DNA of 64,000 nucleotides from Anomaloglossus baeobatrachus (GCF_048569485.1 NC_134360.1:181072036-181136035); one strand, 5' to 3'. Counted from the first letter of the stretch, positions 11,601-21,503 are shown. The notes: generated from the letters alone by a model not told the origin. Made by a program: numbers and translations.

Positions 11601-13795
11601 TCAGAAGGGGAAGAGCTATCGGACCTCCGGGAGGCCCCTTGGCTTCCAGCACTCCCACTGCGGGTGACAGCGGCCACAGCCGCTGCGACCGTGGGTCGTG
11701 CCTGCTCCTCCTCCGTTCCGGACCAAGTCGCCGGTTCAGGCAGACCGACCTGGCTTCCTGACACCCCGGTTGTGGGGGAACCATGCACCGAGATCTTACC
11801 TGGGAGCACTTCCGCTCCTGGACCGGCCCCAATCTCACCTGCCTGTTCCCCTCCTGCAGCAACAGAACCCCGCTGTGAAATCTCTGGGGACCCCACATTT
11901 GCTGTGGTAGCCCCCACCCCACACACTGGTCCCCCCCCTGCAGCACCCTGCTCTCTGCTTATCCCTGCAGAGGGCAACAGATCCCAGCTCACAGGCTGAT
12001 TACTTGTAGAGGCATTGTCACACCTTTCTCTGACCCCCTCCCCTGTCACAGCTGCAGCTGTGTGTGTGTCTATGGTGTCTATGCAAGCAGAAATATCAGA
12101 GTTCACTCCCTCCTCCCTTACATCATTCATAGATAACACATTAACATTGTCCGGAGGCATGTCAGTACTGGCTGAAGGTTCAGCCCTTGGTTGGGGCCCA
12201 AACTGGGAGGTTATCTGCCCCAAATCTGTCCCAAGTAGCACGTTTGCGGGGATCCGATCAGTTACCCCCACCTCCCTCACCCCTCGCCCTGCGCCCCAGT
12301 CCACATAAATGTCAGCAACAGGCAGCGCCGGGTCAATGCCTCCAATCCCGGAGACAGCGAGGGTTTTTCCAGGGATCAAGTCTTGGGGGGACACCATCTC
12401 AGGCCGCACCAGAGTCACCTCCGAGGCGCTGTCTCGCAGTCCTATGGTCACAGACCGGCCGACGGTGACAGGTTGGAAGCTGTCCAGGGACCTACCACCA
12501 CCCCCACCCACACAATACACCTTGGGCGGCCCTTGGGACGGGGACGGAGCCGGGGCCTTGGGACGCTGAGGGCACATGGCCTTGAAGTGTCCAGGTAAGT
12601 TGCACTGGTGGCACCGTCTTGGTTCTGCCACGGGCCTGGAGAGGGGAGTTGAGGGGGACACCCCCTGCAGTCTAGGGGCAGGTGGGGCAGTCGCAGAATT
12701 CATCTTACCCCCTCTCCAGGTGCTGCTGGTGGCTGCTCTCCTGGCTTCAGGAGCCCGATTGTTGGTGTAGTCATCGGCCAGGGCAGCTGTAGCCGTGGAC
12801 CCCTTTGGCTTCTGGTCTCGGATGAACTGGCGGAGATCCTCAGGGCAGTTCCACAAGAGTTGCTCCGTGATGAACAAGTCCAGGATCTCCGGTCCGGTGG
12901 AAAGCTGCAGGCCTTGGGTCCAGTGGTCGGCAGCTCGGGCAAGTGCCCGCCGGTGGTCAGCCCAGGAGTCCTTTGGTCCCTTCTGTAGGCTCCGGAACTT
13001 CTTGCGGTAGGACTCTGGAGTGAGGTTGTACTGTTGGATCAGGGCCCGCTTGATGGTGTCGTAGCCCTGATCTGCCTCAGCAGGCAAGTCCCCAAGGATA
13101 TCCAGGGCCTTACCCCTTAAACGGGGGGTCAGGTATTTGGCCCACTGCTCCTTGTCCAGATGGTGCTGCAAGCAAGTCCGTTCAAAAGCAGTCAGGAAAG
13201 AGTCCAAGTCTCCATCCTTCTCCAGCACTGGGAAGTCCTCAACACGGACCTTTGGGAGTTTGGTGTCTTGAAGGTCACGTGTGGCTGATGAGGGCCGGAG
13301 CTGAGCTAGCTGCAGCTGGTAGTCACGCTCGGCCTGTTGCTGTCGCTCTTCACGTGCTGCCTGCCGCTCCGCAGCCTCACGCACTGCTTGCCGCTCCGCA
13401 GCCTCAGCGTCACGCGCTGCCTGCCGCTCTGCCCTGCGCTCTGCCAGGAGTCCCTTGTAGCCCTCCTGGTCTCCAGCCTGGAGAAGGGCCATAGCCATTT
13501 GAAGAAGGCTATCCGAGCCTCCCAGGCTCGGTGGAATGGCACGTGGTGATCTGCGGCCCGCTGCGGAGCCTGGGGATTCACTGTCCGTTTCAGAGCGGAG
13601 GGCTGGCATCTGGCTCGTTGAGGACCCTTGGGCGAGCTCCTCCTCATTTTGTCCAGCAGTGCCAGGTTGTGCGATGTCCTCTGCAGAGCTGTTCTCTGGC
13701 GTCGGGCTCTTGGAGGGCTCGTGGACAACCTCCTCATCGTCTCTGGCCTGAGCATCGGCCATTCCTTTGGCTTTGCTCCTGGTGCTCTCAGCCAT
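8684..13795 (-). CDS. Gag-pol polyprotein of the Gmr1-type retrotransposon (single frame)
   Basis: One 1703-codon frame. Parts in order: acidic N-terminus; Arg/Glu/Ala-rich coiled coil at about 105-165; capsid-like region at about 178-350 resembling the SCAN fold (RGKALDILGDLP, TPESYRKKFR); CCHC knuckle at 395-408; protease-like region at about 440-530; a Gly/Ser/Thr/Glu-rich linker at about 540-790; integrase with HHCC zinc module at about 835-877, DDE core at about 895-1050 (D906, D966, E1002, spacing D,D35E) and a GPY-type end near 1141; reverse transcriptase at about 1275-1470 with YLDD at 1412-1415; RNase H at about 1550-1685 (TDAS, TDHNPLSWL). No chromodomain follows. The frame looks whole. 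Gag and pol are fused without a visible stop or shift, so Gag would have to be released by proteolysis or made from other transcripts. The stop codon lies in the first bases of the 3' LTR. Confidence 0.92.
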   Translation of the reverse strand: MAESTRSKAKGMADAQARDDEEVVHEPSKSPTPENSSAEDIAQPGTAGQNEEELAQGSSTSQMPALRSETDSESPGSAAGRRSPRAIPPSLGGSDSLLQMAMALLQAGDQEGYKGLLAERRAERQAARDAEAAERQAVREAAERQAAREERQQQAERDYQLQLAQLRPSSATRDLQDTKLPKVRVEDFPVLEKDGDLDSFLTAFERTCLQHHLDKEQWAKYLTPRLRGKALDILGDLPAEADQGYDTIKRALIQQYNLTPESYRKKFRSLQKGPKDSWADHRRALARAADHWTQGLQLSTGPEILDLFITEQLLWNCPEDLRQFIRDQKPKGSTATAALADDYTNNRAPEARRAATSSTWRGGKMNSATAPPAPRLQGVSPSTPLSRPVAEPRRCHQCNLPGHFKAMCPQRPKAPAPSPSQGPPKVYCVGGGGGRSLDSFQPVTVGRSVTIGLRDSASEVTLVRPEMVSPQDLIPGKTLAVSGIGGIDPALPVADIYVDWGAGRGVREVGVTDRIPANVLLGTDLGQITSQFGPQPRAEPSASTDMPPDNVNVLSMNDVREEGVNSDISACIDTIDTHTAAAVTGEGVRERCDNASTSNQPVSWDLLPSAGISREQGAAGGGPVCGVGATTANVGSPEISQRGSVAAGGEQAGEIGAGPGAEVLPGKISVHGSPTTGVSGSQVGLPEPATWSGTEEEQARPTVAAAVAAVTRSGSAGSQGASRRSDSSSPSDQVAAESGGGQDTGPGVLTEDVTVSSILATSSQGFQAALEADDSLKALKEQAAQPPSDSDPERVVWDQGRLYRATVQQGSPEAWPRDRQLVVPYPFRTELLRIAHEIPMAGHLGIAKTKARLNQHFYWPKMGADVAAYCRSCETCQRVGKAGPHPKAPLVSLPIIDEPFRRVAVDLVGPLAIPSSSGKRFILTVVDYATRYPEAVALSSIRADKVATALLEIFSRVGFPQEMLTDRGTQFMSQLMEALCKQVQVRHLVASPYHPQTNGLCERFNGTLKQMLKMLVDSHGRDWERYLPHLLFAYREVPQASTGFSPFELLYGRRVRGPLALVKEAWEGDLATPGVSVIEYVMRFRDKMQALTQLVHDNMAQAQADQKRWYDQNACERTYQVGQKVWVLVPVPQDKLQAAWEGPYLVYQQLNPVTYLVTLDPARGRRKPFHVNMMKAHHEREACALPVCNLPEEGEAETLLDMLAQVRAGGSIEDVEVGHQLLEDQRSQLWATLHPFRGLFTNQPGRTDLAVHHVDTGDHPPIRRSAYRVSLEVQQHMCQEIDEMLKLGVIQASNSAWASPVVLVPKKDRTTRFCVDYRGLNAVTVADAYPMPRIDDLLDQLAGAQYLTIMDLSRGYWQIPLTRKARERSAFITPFGLYESTVMPFGMRNAPATFQRMVNTLLKGLEGYAAAYLDDIAVFSPTWEDHLEHLAQVLRRVHRAGLTIKPGKCQLAMSEVQYLGHRVGGGTLKPEPEKVEAIASWPTPRTKKQVMSFLGTAGYYRRFVPCYSSLAKPLTDLTKKKLPSAVDWTMDCETAFRALKDALSSPPVLQAADFTRPFVVQTDASDFGLGAVLSQVDSASQEHPVLYLSRKLLPREVAYSTMEKECLAIVWALQRLQPYLYGRHFIVETDHNPLSWLHTVSGTNGRLLRWSLALQQYNFTIRHKRGRDHGNADGLSRQGEVADGRTGEHRSVLPPSALKRGEV
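8689..8701 (-). other. Polypurine tract
   Basis: On the minus strand AAAAGGGGGGAGG directly abuts the TGTGAGG start of the 3' LTR. This is the expected plus-strand DNA primer for reverse transcription. It is also coding, specifying the last few residues (KRGE region) of the polyprotein. Confidence 0.85.
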
Positions 13796-13972
13796 TCTTG
13801 CAGACTTTGGTCACTGACACAGAACTGACACCTGATGCCTCCACACACCTTACAGTATCTGCACTCTGACACTCTAGTGTTGAACTAGTCTGAAGACCCC
13901 AGCAGCCACAGCTGCTGCAGGCAGTCTTTAGTGTCTGGGAGTATGGGTCTCACACTCACACACACTATTATC

Positions 13973-13994
13973 TCGATCCCACCGCTTGCCACCA
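13973..13994 (-). other. Primer-binding site, tRNA-Leu-like
   Basis: Three bases after the 5' LTR end (TGTGACA) the minus strand reads TGGTGGCAAGCGGTGGGATC. This closely resembles the complement of the 3' end of vertebrate tRNA-Leu (TGGTGGCAGCGGTGGGATTC as I recall it), allowing one extra base. The match to Leu rests on memory of tRNA 3' ends. Confidence 0.65.
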
Positions 13995-13997
13995 ATA

Positions 13998-15273
13998 TGT
14001 CACAAACCACCGGGGGGGTCACTCAGAAATCCCCCGCGCTGGCTACCAGTACGTCACAATCGGGGGGTAACAAGTGGGGGTCACCCCTCCTTTATACCTC
14101 CCGACCGACAGACAGAGCACGTGACGCGCTCTCTAGCGCCCCTCTTATAGTCAGGCCAATTATGGAATTGCCCGACAATAAGCAAGGAGGCCGCTATACT
14201 ACTTATGCCGATTATTGAAGGGTCCCCGGTGAGAGTAGGGTATATATTCCCCCGACCTCCGCGGGCGGAATATATAATATCTTCCCGAATCTCACTGGCC
14301 TCCCCACAATAATCCTTGGCACAACTCGCTGCCACCAACCGCTTCACGGTAACTATTAGCCGAACACACGGACGTGGGATTCAAGATCGAGATAACAGAA
14401 CAGCCCAAGATTAATTATATAATTTAATCAGCCTAAAGCACACTAGAAACTACAATATATACAATAGGGAATCTACAGAATATACATATGTCAGAGTACA
14501 GTTACAGATAAAGCATGGTTTACAAACAGGTATGCAATTCAATCAGTTACCTTGTGCGTCTGGCCACAGGGGGGCGCTGTAGACCAGGTTTCTAGGAACT
14601 CCCACAGATGTTTCCTGCACGTGACCCCCAGCGAAAGAACACTGGAAAATGGCCGAAGTAGGGTTATCAACCTGGACAAATCCAGGTCCCCTCCTACCTT
14701 CGTGACCTCAGAGGGAGCACTGCTCCACCCCTGGCTGGAGTTATGGACAAAATCCACAACATGGAATATGGCCATAACTTGGCCTGGGAGCGTCGTAGGC
14801 GGACGCCAATGCTCTCATTGTGACAGTTATGAATTTAGCTACAGAATGAGAGGTTTCATGACTTGTCTACTAGTTCCACATTGGCTGATATCACGCCTGG
14901 GGTATTTCCCAAGCTCCCGCTCCCATAAAAAAGGTGTGCCAGCATCGTCCGCATGCGAAAACACCATTTTTATGGTTGCCGTATTTATCGGAAATATGGC
15001 TTGCGAGATATGAACCATTTTTTACTGGAGTCGTTCTGTCTGGCTAGTTCCAGAGCCTTATAATGAGATACAACTCTTGTTACAGGGTGACGGCAGGGAG
15101 TCATCCTGTGTCCTTTGTTCCCACATCACCTAATTTCCATATCACAGGAGATGGCCATGGGATGGGTTGCTAAACAAGTTGTGTGAAGGAAAGGGGGGGT
15201 GACACCAGGAGAGGGCTTCCTGACATAACTTGAATATCATGATTTATCGTCATATCTCCGGATTTACCTCACA
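13998..15273 (-). repeat. 5' LTR of the Gmr1-type element
   Basis: About 1276 bp, nearly identical to 7412-8688. Its inner edge TGTGACA is followed by the primer-binding site, which fixes the orientation of the element. The transcription start and poly(A) site inside it cannot be placed by eye. Confidence 0.92.
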
Positions 15274-15760
15274 GAGGTGCAATGTGATATCGACGTGGGA
15301 GACTTAGTAAGTATAAAGCTGGGACTACTGCGATCCTCACAGGTCACTCGGCTCTCGCTGGCAGCACAGCGGGAGCAGAGTGTCATTGCGACTGAGGTCT
15401 GATCGTGCGAGGGGGTCCGGCACTGAGGGGTAGAGGGAGTGATTTATCTCCCTCTCTTCTCCGTTGCTAGCTATTGCCATTTTCACTCTACACTCGCATT
15501 ACACTGGTGTACTGCAAGTGCAATGAGATGTTTCTCTCGCCCCATAGGCTTGAATGGGTGCGAGAGAAACAGGATCTCATTGCACCCGCAGCATGCTGCG
15601 ACTATTTTCTCGTTCCGATTAGGGCTGAGAACATAATCGCTCATGGATGCTGGCACATAGGTTAATATTGGTCCGAGTGTAATGCGATGTTTTATCGCAT
15701 TCCACTCACTCCGATTTTCATGCTGTGTTTCTTTGGCCTTACTGTCCTACTCTAATTCCC
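15274..15760. repeat. Right half of the split repeat, then a hairpin-rich MITE-like repeat
   Basis: The first about 50 bp continue the repeat that the LTR element entered. At about 15510-15590, gcaatgagatgtttctctcgc is matched by the inverted gcgagagaaacaggatctcattgc. A second pair (gtgtaatgcgatg ... cgcattccactc) lies near 15678-15710. The structure suggests a non-autonomous DNA transposon; no ORF is supported. Confidence 0.4.
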
Positions 15761-16855
15761 ATAGACCTTTCTACCATCTTTGTACAGCACAATCTTCAGG
15801 TACCCATAGACTTATATGTGGTTCGGCATCCTGGTAGCTGGTCGTGTTAAAGTCTAGTCCAGAACTGGATTATTTTTTATTTTTTTTTTACATCCAGCCA
15901 GACACACCAAACTCAAACATCTGCAGGTTTGCCCATCTCTAACCAACACCTCATGTATTTATATATCATTTTTACATTTTTTTATTGCACATTTTTTATG
16001 CAGGATGTAGCCAGACCCTTTAGTGGTGGTTGGGTGAAATGGAGTGTGTATGTTTGCGGGTTCACTCATATAGTGATGGGCAGCCCACCTGATCTAATAT
16101 TATGGGGATTATAAATAGGCTGTAAGCCAGACACTGTGCATCGCATATACCTGTGTGACTGGTCCCCTTTGCAAACCTCATTTGCGTGCAAGTTTAACTA
16201 GGTAGCCACCCCTTCCACAGGGAGGTGGATGAGATTCTGGGCAGGGGAAGGGGTGAATATTCATTTGCTATTAACAGATGTTCCAATCACTGATGTCGGC
16301 GCAGAGGGGTGGGCAGGAGAAGGGTGTGAATATTCATTTTCGATTAATAGAAAACCCAGTCACTGATGCCAATACGAAATATAAAACATCCTCTGAAAAT
16401 AAGCCTTAACGCCTCTTTGAGCTAAAAAAAAAAAATAATTAATATAAGACGCTGTCTTATTTTCAGGGAAACATGGAATTTGTTGGGGTTTTTTCCTAGA
16501 TTTTGTTTGGTAATGGCTGCAGTGTGAATGTGTACGTACACATTGTACTTACTGTAATAGGTATACCAGCCCTTGATTTTTGTTTAGCGCTGCTATGGCA
16601 CCTACAGGCGAATATATCAACTCCAGTTAAAGGTAATCCGCAAACATAAAAAAAAAAAAAAATGTATTGATATGTTAAACTACGCCTTTCCACCTAGTAA
16701 GTTTCTTTTAAGATCTAATGAAGGCACAGAATATAAAATAAAATGTAAAATAAATAAAAATGGCAATTAAATAAAAAAAATGCAGAAGTGGAAAAAAAAT
16801 AAAGACACAAAGCGAAAATCAATGTTTCTAACCCCATCAAAAAGTATGCCCAATG

Positions 16856-16904
<49 letters not shown>

Positions 16905-17879
16905 CAGAATAATTTCCATGGAAAGGGGAGTACAATTTAAAAAGTTTTTAGTGACACTTTGTTGTCTTAAATCAAAACTAAAAAGATTAAAAATAGACCG
17001 GCATTTCTTATTTTTCTTTACTACCCCCCCATATCAGTAAAAAAAAAAAAAAAAAGCAATATAAATCCCATGTATGGCGAAACAAGAGGCAAAAATGGTT
17101 TGATTATTCAAAAAAAGGTAAAAATTATTTAGCCTTTAAAGGCACACGATAGATAAACCGCAAAAATGTCCCTGCTCAGGAAGGTTGGAGGGGTGAGGAG
17201 GGGAAGGATGTAAATGGTCCGGTCATGATCTGATTAAATAAATGTAAAAAATGCACATCCATAAAAGTACAATCTTTCAAAATATAAAATGAATTAACCC
17301 AATCAGGAAATACCATAAACAGAAAAGAATTGAAAGTGCCAAAATTTGGGGGGGGGGGTTTGCTCAAAGCCACTGCTGCAAAAGAAGAAAAATACAGTAA
17401 GAAGTAATCAAAATACAATAGCCATCAAGAAAAATGACAACTCGCCCCATAAAAAAGTCTTCAGACAGCTCCAGAGACAAGAAATGAAAATGTTACGGGT
17501 CTTGGAAAATGTTGAGACAATCCAATTTTTTTTTTTTTTTTATTTCTGATTTTTTTTCACTACTAAAATAATAAAAAATTATGGATAAGTTTCTTATCTC
17601 TGTAATCATATTGGCCTCACACTATCATGATTCCAGGTAATATTTAGCACAGATAAATTCCCAAAAAACAAATGTCAGAATTGCGTTGGGTTATTTTTTC
17701 AATTCTACTGCACTAGGAATTTTTTCCCTGTTTTTCAGTATACTATGTGTAAAAAAATGAATGGTGTAATGCAAAAGTATAACTTGTCACGCAAAAAAAA
17801 CCCAAGCCCTTATATATCTATGGAAACTGAAAATGAAAAGAAAAAAAAAAAAGCGTTATGGCGAGAGAGAGAGACACCC
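15761..17879. other. AT-rich non-coding DNA with simple repeats
   Basis: This region contains many A and T homopolymer runs, a (TA)n microsatellite at about 16857-16902 and a G9-10 run at about 17348. At 16385-16470 there is a short inverted pair (ctctgaaaataag / cttattttcaggg), which is MITE-like. The segment 16086-16206 recurs at 18605-18727. The listed short frames are low-complexity and not genes. Confidence 0.5.
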
Positions 17880-18928
17880 CAAAACATGAGTGATCCACCC
17901 CCATGCTTAATGGTTGGCGACATGTTCTTTTCCTGAAACTGTGCCTTTTTTCTCCACACATACCTGTGACCATGGTGAAGAGTTCTGAGGTAACCTCATC
18001 AGTTCACATGACTTGTTTCCAAAATGCATCAGACTTGTTTGGATGTTCTTTAACACCCTTTTGACTCATATTTTTATGAGGGCGCAGGATAGGTTTTCTT
18101 CAGATGACTCTTCCATAAAAGCCATATTTGTGCAGGTGTCTCTGGATAGTAGATCAATGTGCCAGAACTGCAGAGTCTGCTAAATCTTCCTGAAGGTCTT
18201 TTGCAGTCAAGCAAGGGTTCTGATTTGCCTATCAATTCTGCGAGCAGCTATCACAGAAATTTTGCTTGGTTTTCCAGACCTTATCTTGACTTCCACTATT
18301 GCTGTTAAATGCCATTTCTTAATTACATTTCAAACTGAGGAATGGGCAACTTCAAAATGCTTTGCTATCTTCTTATAGTCTTCTCTTACTTTGTGGGCCT
18401 CCACAATTTTCATTTTGAGAGTGCTAGGCAGCTACTAAGAAGAACCTATGGCTGCGGTTCGTTGGCACAAGGTTAGAGGAGGCTGGGTTTTTATAAAACT
18501 GTGAAATTTACGTCACCTGGCCTTTACTAATGATGACAGTGACCAAGTCATAACCTTAACAGGCTAATTAAGGTCAGAGACCTTGGTCAAAGTTATTGGA
18601 GCACACCTGATCTAATAGTATGGGGATTATAAATAGGCTGTAAGCCAGACACTGTGCATTGCATATACCTGTGTGACTGGTCCCCTTTGCAAACCTCATT
18701 TGCGTGCAAGTTTAACTAGGTAGCCACCTAATGATGACAGTGACCAAGTCATAACCTTAACAGGCTAATTAAGGTCAGAGACCTTGGTCAAAGTTATTGG
18801 AGCACACAAATCTCCATGGGTGCCCAAACTTTTGCATTGGCCCATTGTCCTTTTTGTCATTTTTAAAATGTAAAAGATGAAGATAATTTTTTTTTACTAA
18901 ACTACAGAGGAAATATGTATCCTCACTA
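17880..18928 (-). pseudogene. Tc1-like transposon relic
   Basis: On the minus strand a broken transposase can be followed. It starts near 18425 with MKIVEAHKVREDYKKIAKHF, then RSGKPSKIS, AARRIDRQI, and finally an SLMFWG-like block near 17890. There are several stops and shifts, and the C-terminal catalytic end is missing at the left. To the right, a typical terminal region reads, on the plus strand, tgggtgcccaaacttttgcat at about 18818-18838. That 5' non-coding part carries a local duplication (18525-18606 and 18728-18809) around a foreign 120-bp segment. Confidence 0.75.
18525..18809. repeat. 82-bp direct duplication flanking a 120-bp segment copied from 2.5 kb away
   Basis: The block beginning taatgatgacagtgacc and ending ttggagcacac occurs at 18525-18606 and 18728-18809. 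Between them, 18607-18727 (ctgatctaatagtatgggg to ggtagccacc) matches 16089-16209 with only a few differences. The joints share short homologies such as cacctgatctaat. Confidence 0.8.
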
Positions 18929-19569
18929 TAAGGCCCCTTTCACACATCAGTGATTCTGGTACGTTTAAAAAAAAGCACAAACGTACCAGAATCACTGACA
19001 TACGCAGACCCATTATAATGAATGGGTCTGCTCACACGTCAGTGATTTTTCACTGCATGTGTCTCCGTGCGGCGTACCCGCGTGTGCGTGATTGCTGCAC
19101 GGAGACATGTCAATTTTTTTCTGGCATCACTGATGTTCCACGGACCACGCAGTGGTGTGATCCGTGAAACACGTGCCAGAAAAAAACGTGCATTTAAAAT
19201 AATAAACATTTTAACTCACCCGGCGTCCAGCGATGTCCTCTGCAGCCCGCTCTCCCTGCTGCTTCTAAGCCGGCTGATTACTGTCGCGCATATTCATTAT
19301 GCGCGACACAGCCGACCCGGAAGCAGCTGCTGCGGGGGTCACCGCCGGCCGGATGCTGCGTCGCGGGAGCAATCAGCACCATGGACAGCGGGAGCGGGCA
19401 CAGGGGAGTTGATTTCTAAGTGCAATCACGGGCCACGGATAACGGAGCCCGGATTGCACTTAGACAACCCACGTGTACCGTGATTTACGGCACACGCAGG
19501 GACATGTGCGTGTTTTACACGCCAGTGAAAAACGTCACTGTTTTTCACTGACGTGTGAAACGGGCCTTA
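18929..19569. mobile_element. CpG-rich MITE with AGGCCC termini
   Basis: The termini AGGCCCCTTTCACACATCAGTG and, inverted, CACTGACGTGTGAAACGGGCCT are flanked by TA on both sides. The left end holds a perfect-looking hairpin at about 18947-18999 (tcagtgattctggtacgtt / aacgtaccagaatcactga). The interior is GC- and CpG-rich, unlike the surrounding AT-rich DNA. There is no transposase. The superfamily is unclear; TA flanks allow Tc1/mariner-type mobilisation. Confidence 0.65.
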
Positions 19570-20567
19570 TATAGTGTTTTATTTCAAGATCAATAATCTT
19601 TTGTATCGGAAGTTGTATTCATACAGTTTAGTGGTACATATGACTTATTTGTCACTTTTTATAGGTTTTTTTTTATGGAATAGACAAATAAACAGCACTT
19701 ATGACATTTCAGTTGAGGTACAAGGTAGATATTGGTTTCAAAGTTCTAGTAGTTATGTATGTGGAGATGCCAATTAAGTCCAAGCTCTCGATAGACCTTT
19801 GTAACCTCCAGCTACCATGGCAATTTATCGATATTACATTGTGAGGCTGCCGACGGCCTTCTATAAGGAACCTTCTTTTTTGTAAAGCCACTTAGGTGAC
19901 CATCACAATTGACCAAACCATGTGGCTTGCTTTACTTTCCTATGTAATTGCAGTAAGGTCAATTTTCTCCTCAAATTACAGCCGATTGCTGAAAGCCCAT
20001 TGTCACGGTACACGTTTTATGAATTCTACAAAACAGAAAACACTTTTTTGTTGCAGCGGGGAACAGATTGCATAAGCTTGAGAAATAAAGAAAAGGTTAT
20101 AAATATTGGCTCTTTATTTATTACAAAAGGGCTTTTTATGCAGTAAAAGCCCTTTTGTATTTTTTGGGGGGGGGGTAGGAATAAAAAAAAAATAAAGTTT
20201 AAGGTTAACTTAATACTTTGATTTAAATATAGTCAAGAAAAATACAGGTCTGTCTTTTATTATTTATCACGAAGGTTGTCACCATGACAGAACAAAAGAA
20301 GGAGATTCTCTTTAACCCCTTCACCCCCAAGCCGGTTTTCACCTTCCTGCCCAGGCCACATTTTAGAATTCTGACCAGTGTCACTTTATGAGGTTAGAAC
20401 TCTGGAACACTTCAACAGATCCCGGCCATTCTCATTTTGTTGTTTCATGACACATAGTACTTTATGTTATAATGATAGATTTAGGTCGAAATTAGTTACA
20501 TTTATTTGTGAAAACATTGGCAGTTAGGAGAGAATTTTACAATTTTCAAACTTTTAATTTAATGTCC
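19570..20567. other. Unassigned DNA
   Basis: AT-rich with no recognisable ORF. A short hairpin tacaaaagggctttttatgcagtaaaagcccttttgta lies at about 20120-20158, followed by a G9 run. Nothing else was recognised. Confidence 0.4.
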
Positions 20568-21503
20568 TTAAAGGGAACCAAACATCAGGATTTTGGTATA
20601 TAAGGTGCAGCCAGTGCAGTACTGGCACCATCAGGCACAGGCTGTACATACCATCAGGGGGCAGCTCGGATGTGTGGGCTGTGAAAGCCAAGTTTATGAA
20701 GTTTAAAAATTCATCCACTTTTTGATTGACGTGTGCACCTCTCCAGATAATATCCGGGCGGGTTATGCACATGATTACCGCGCCCCCCCCCCCCCCCCTC
20801 GCCTGTTCCTCCCTCTCCCTGGCTGTATGCACATTTCTCTATTCAGAAACATGGCATCGGAGTTGGCACCTGCGCATAGCGCTCATCTCCGGCACCATGT
20901 TTCTGAAGCCCGCAGTACCTAGTCTTGTGCATAAGAGGGCGGCGCTTGCGCCCTCGCTTCTTCAGATCTCATTGTGACAGCGGGAGTGCGTGCAGTCACA
21001 ACAGGACTGAAGAATAGCTGATCTTACCCCGATTAGCTGCAGCTACAATATTGTATGCTGCAGCTAATCAGTAAGATCAGCTGTTCTCCGGTCCTTTTGT
21101 GACCGCGCGCGCTCCCGCGGTCGCAACAAGATCTGAAGAAGCGAGGGCGCATGCGCCGCCCTCTCATGCACAAGACTAGGTAATGCGGGCTTCAGAAACA
21201 TGGCGCCAACTCTGACGCAGTGTTTCTGAATAGAGAAATTTGCATACAGCCAGAGAGAGGGAGGAACAGGCGGCGGAAGGTGGTGGTGGGGAGAATCATG
21301 TGCATAACCCACCCAGATATTATCTGGAGATGTGCACACGTCAATCAAAAAGTGGATGAATTTTCAAACTTCATAAACTTGGCTATCACAGCACAGCACA
21401 TCCGAGCTGCCCACTAATGGTATGTACAGCCTGTGCCTGATAATGCCAGTACTGCACTTGCTGCACCTTATATACCAAAATCCTGATGTTTGGTTCCCTT
21501 TAA
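20568..21503. mobile_element. Long-inverted-repeat T2/Kolobok-type MITE (subfamily C)
   Basis: It is bounded by TTAA, with ends TTAAAGGGAACCAAACATCAGG and the exact inverse. The arms stay complementary over most of the 936 bp (for example tatataaggtgcagcc near 20600 and its inverse near 21465, and tccactttttgattgacgtg near 20715 and its inverse near 21345). A transcript could fold into a long imperfect hairpin. A central inverted pair around the gctgcagctaatc stretch lies near 21030-21070. A C15-type run sits at about 20785-20800. There is no transposase. Confidence 0.75.

Larger units (their letters stand above)
7412..15273 (-). mobile_element. Gmr1-type Ty3/Gypsy LTR retrotransposon, looks whole
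   Basis: The element is 7.86 kb on the minus strand: 5' LTR 13998-15273, primer-binding site, one gag-pol frame, polypurine tract, 3' LTR 7412-8688. The LTRs run TG...CA. Flanks read aaggt on the left and gaggt on the right, compatible with a 5-bp target duplication with one mismatch. In pol, integrase comes before reverse transcriptase/RNase H, a Ty1/copia-like order inside a Ty3/Gypsy-type element. That defines the Gmr1 clade of deuterostome retrotransposons. The LTRs are almost identical by eye over about 1.28 kb, so the insertion is very young. It sits inside an older dispersed repeat, about 23 kb beyond the PBX1 stop codon. Confidence 0.9.
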
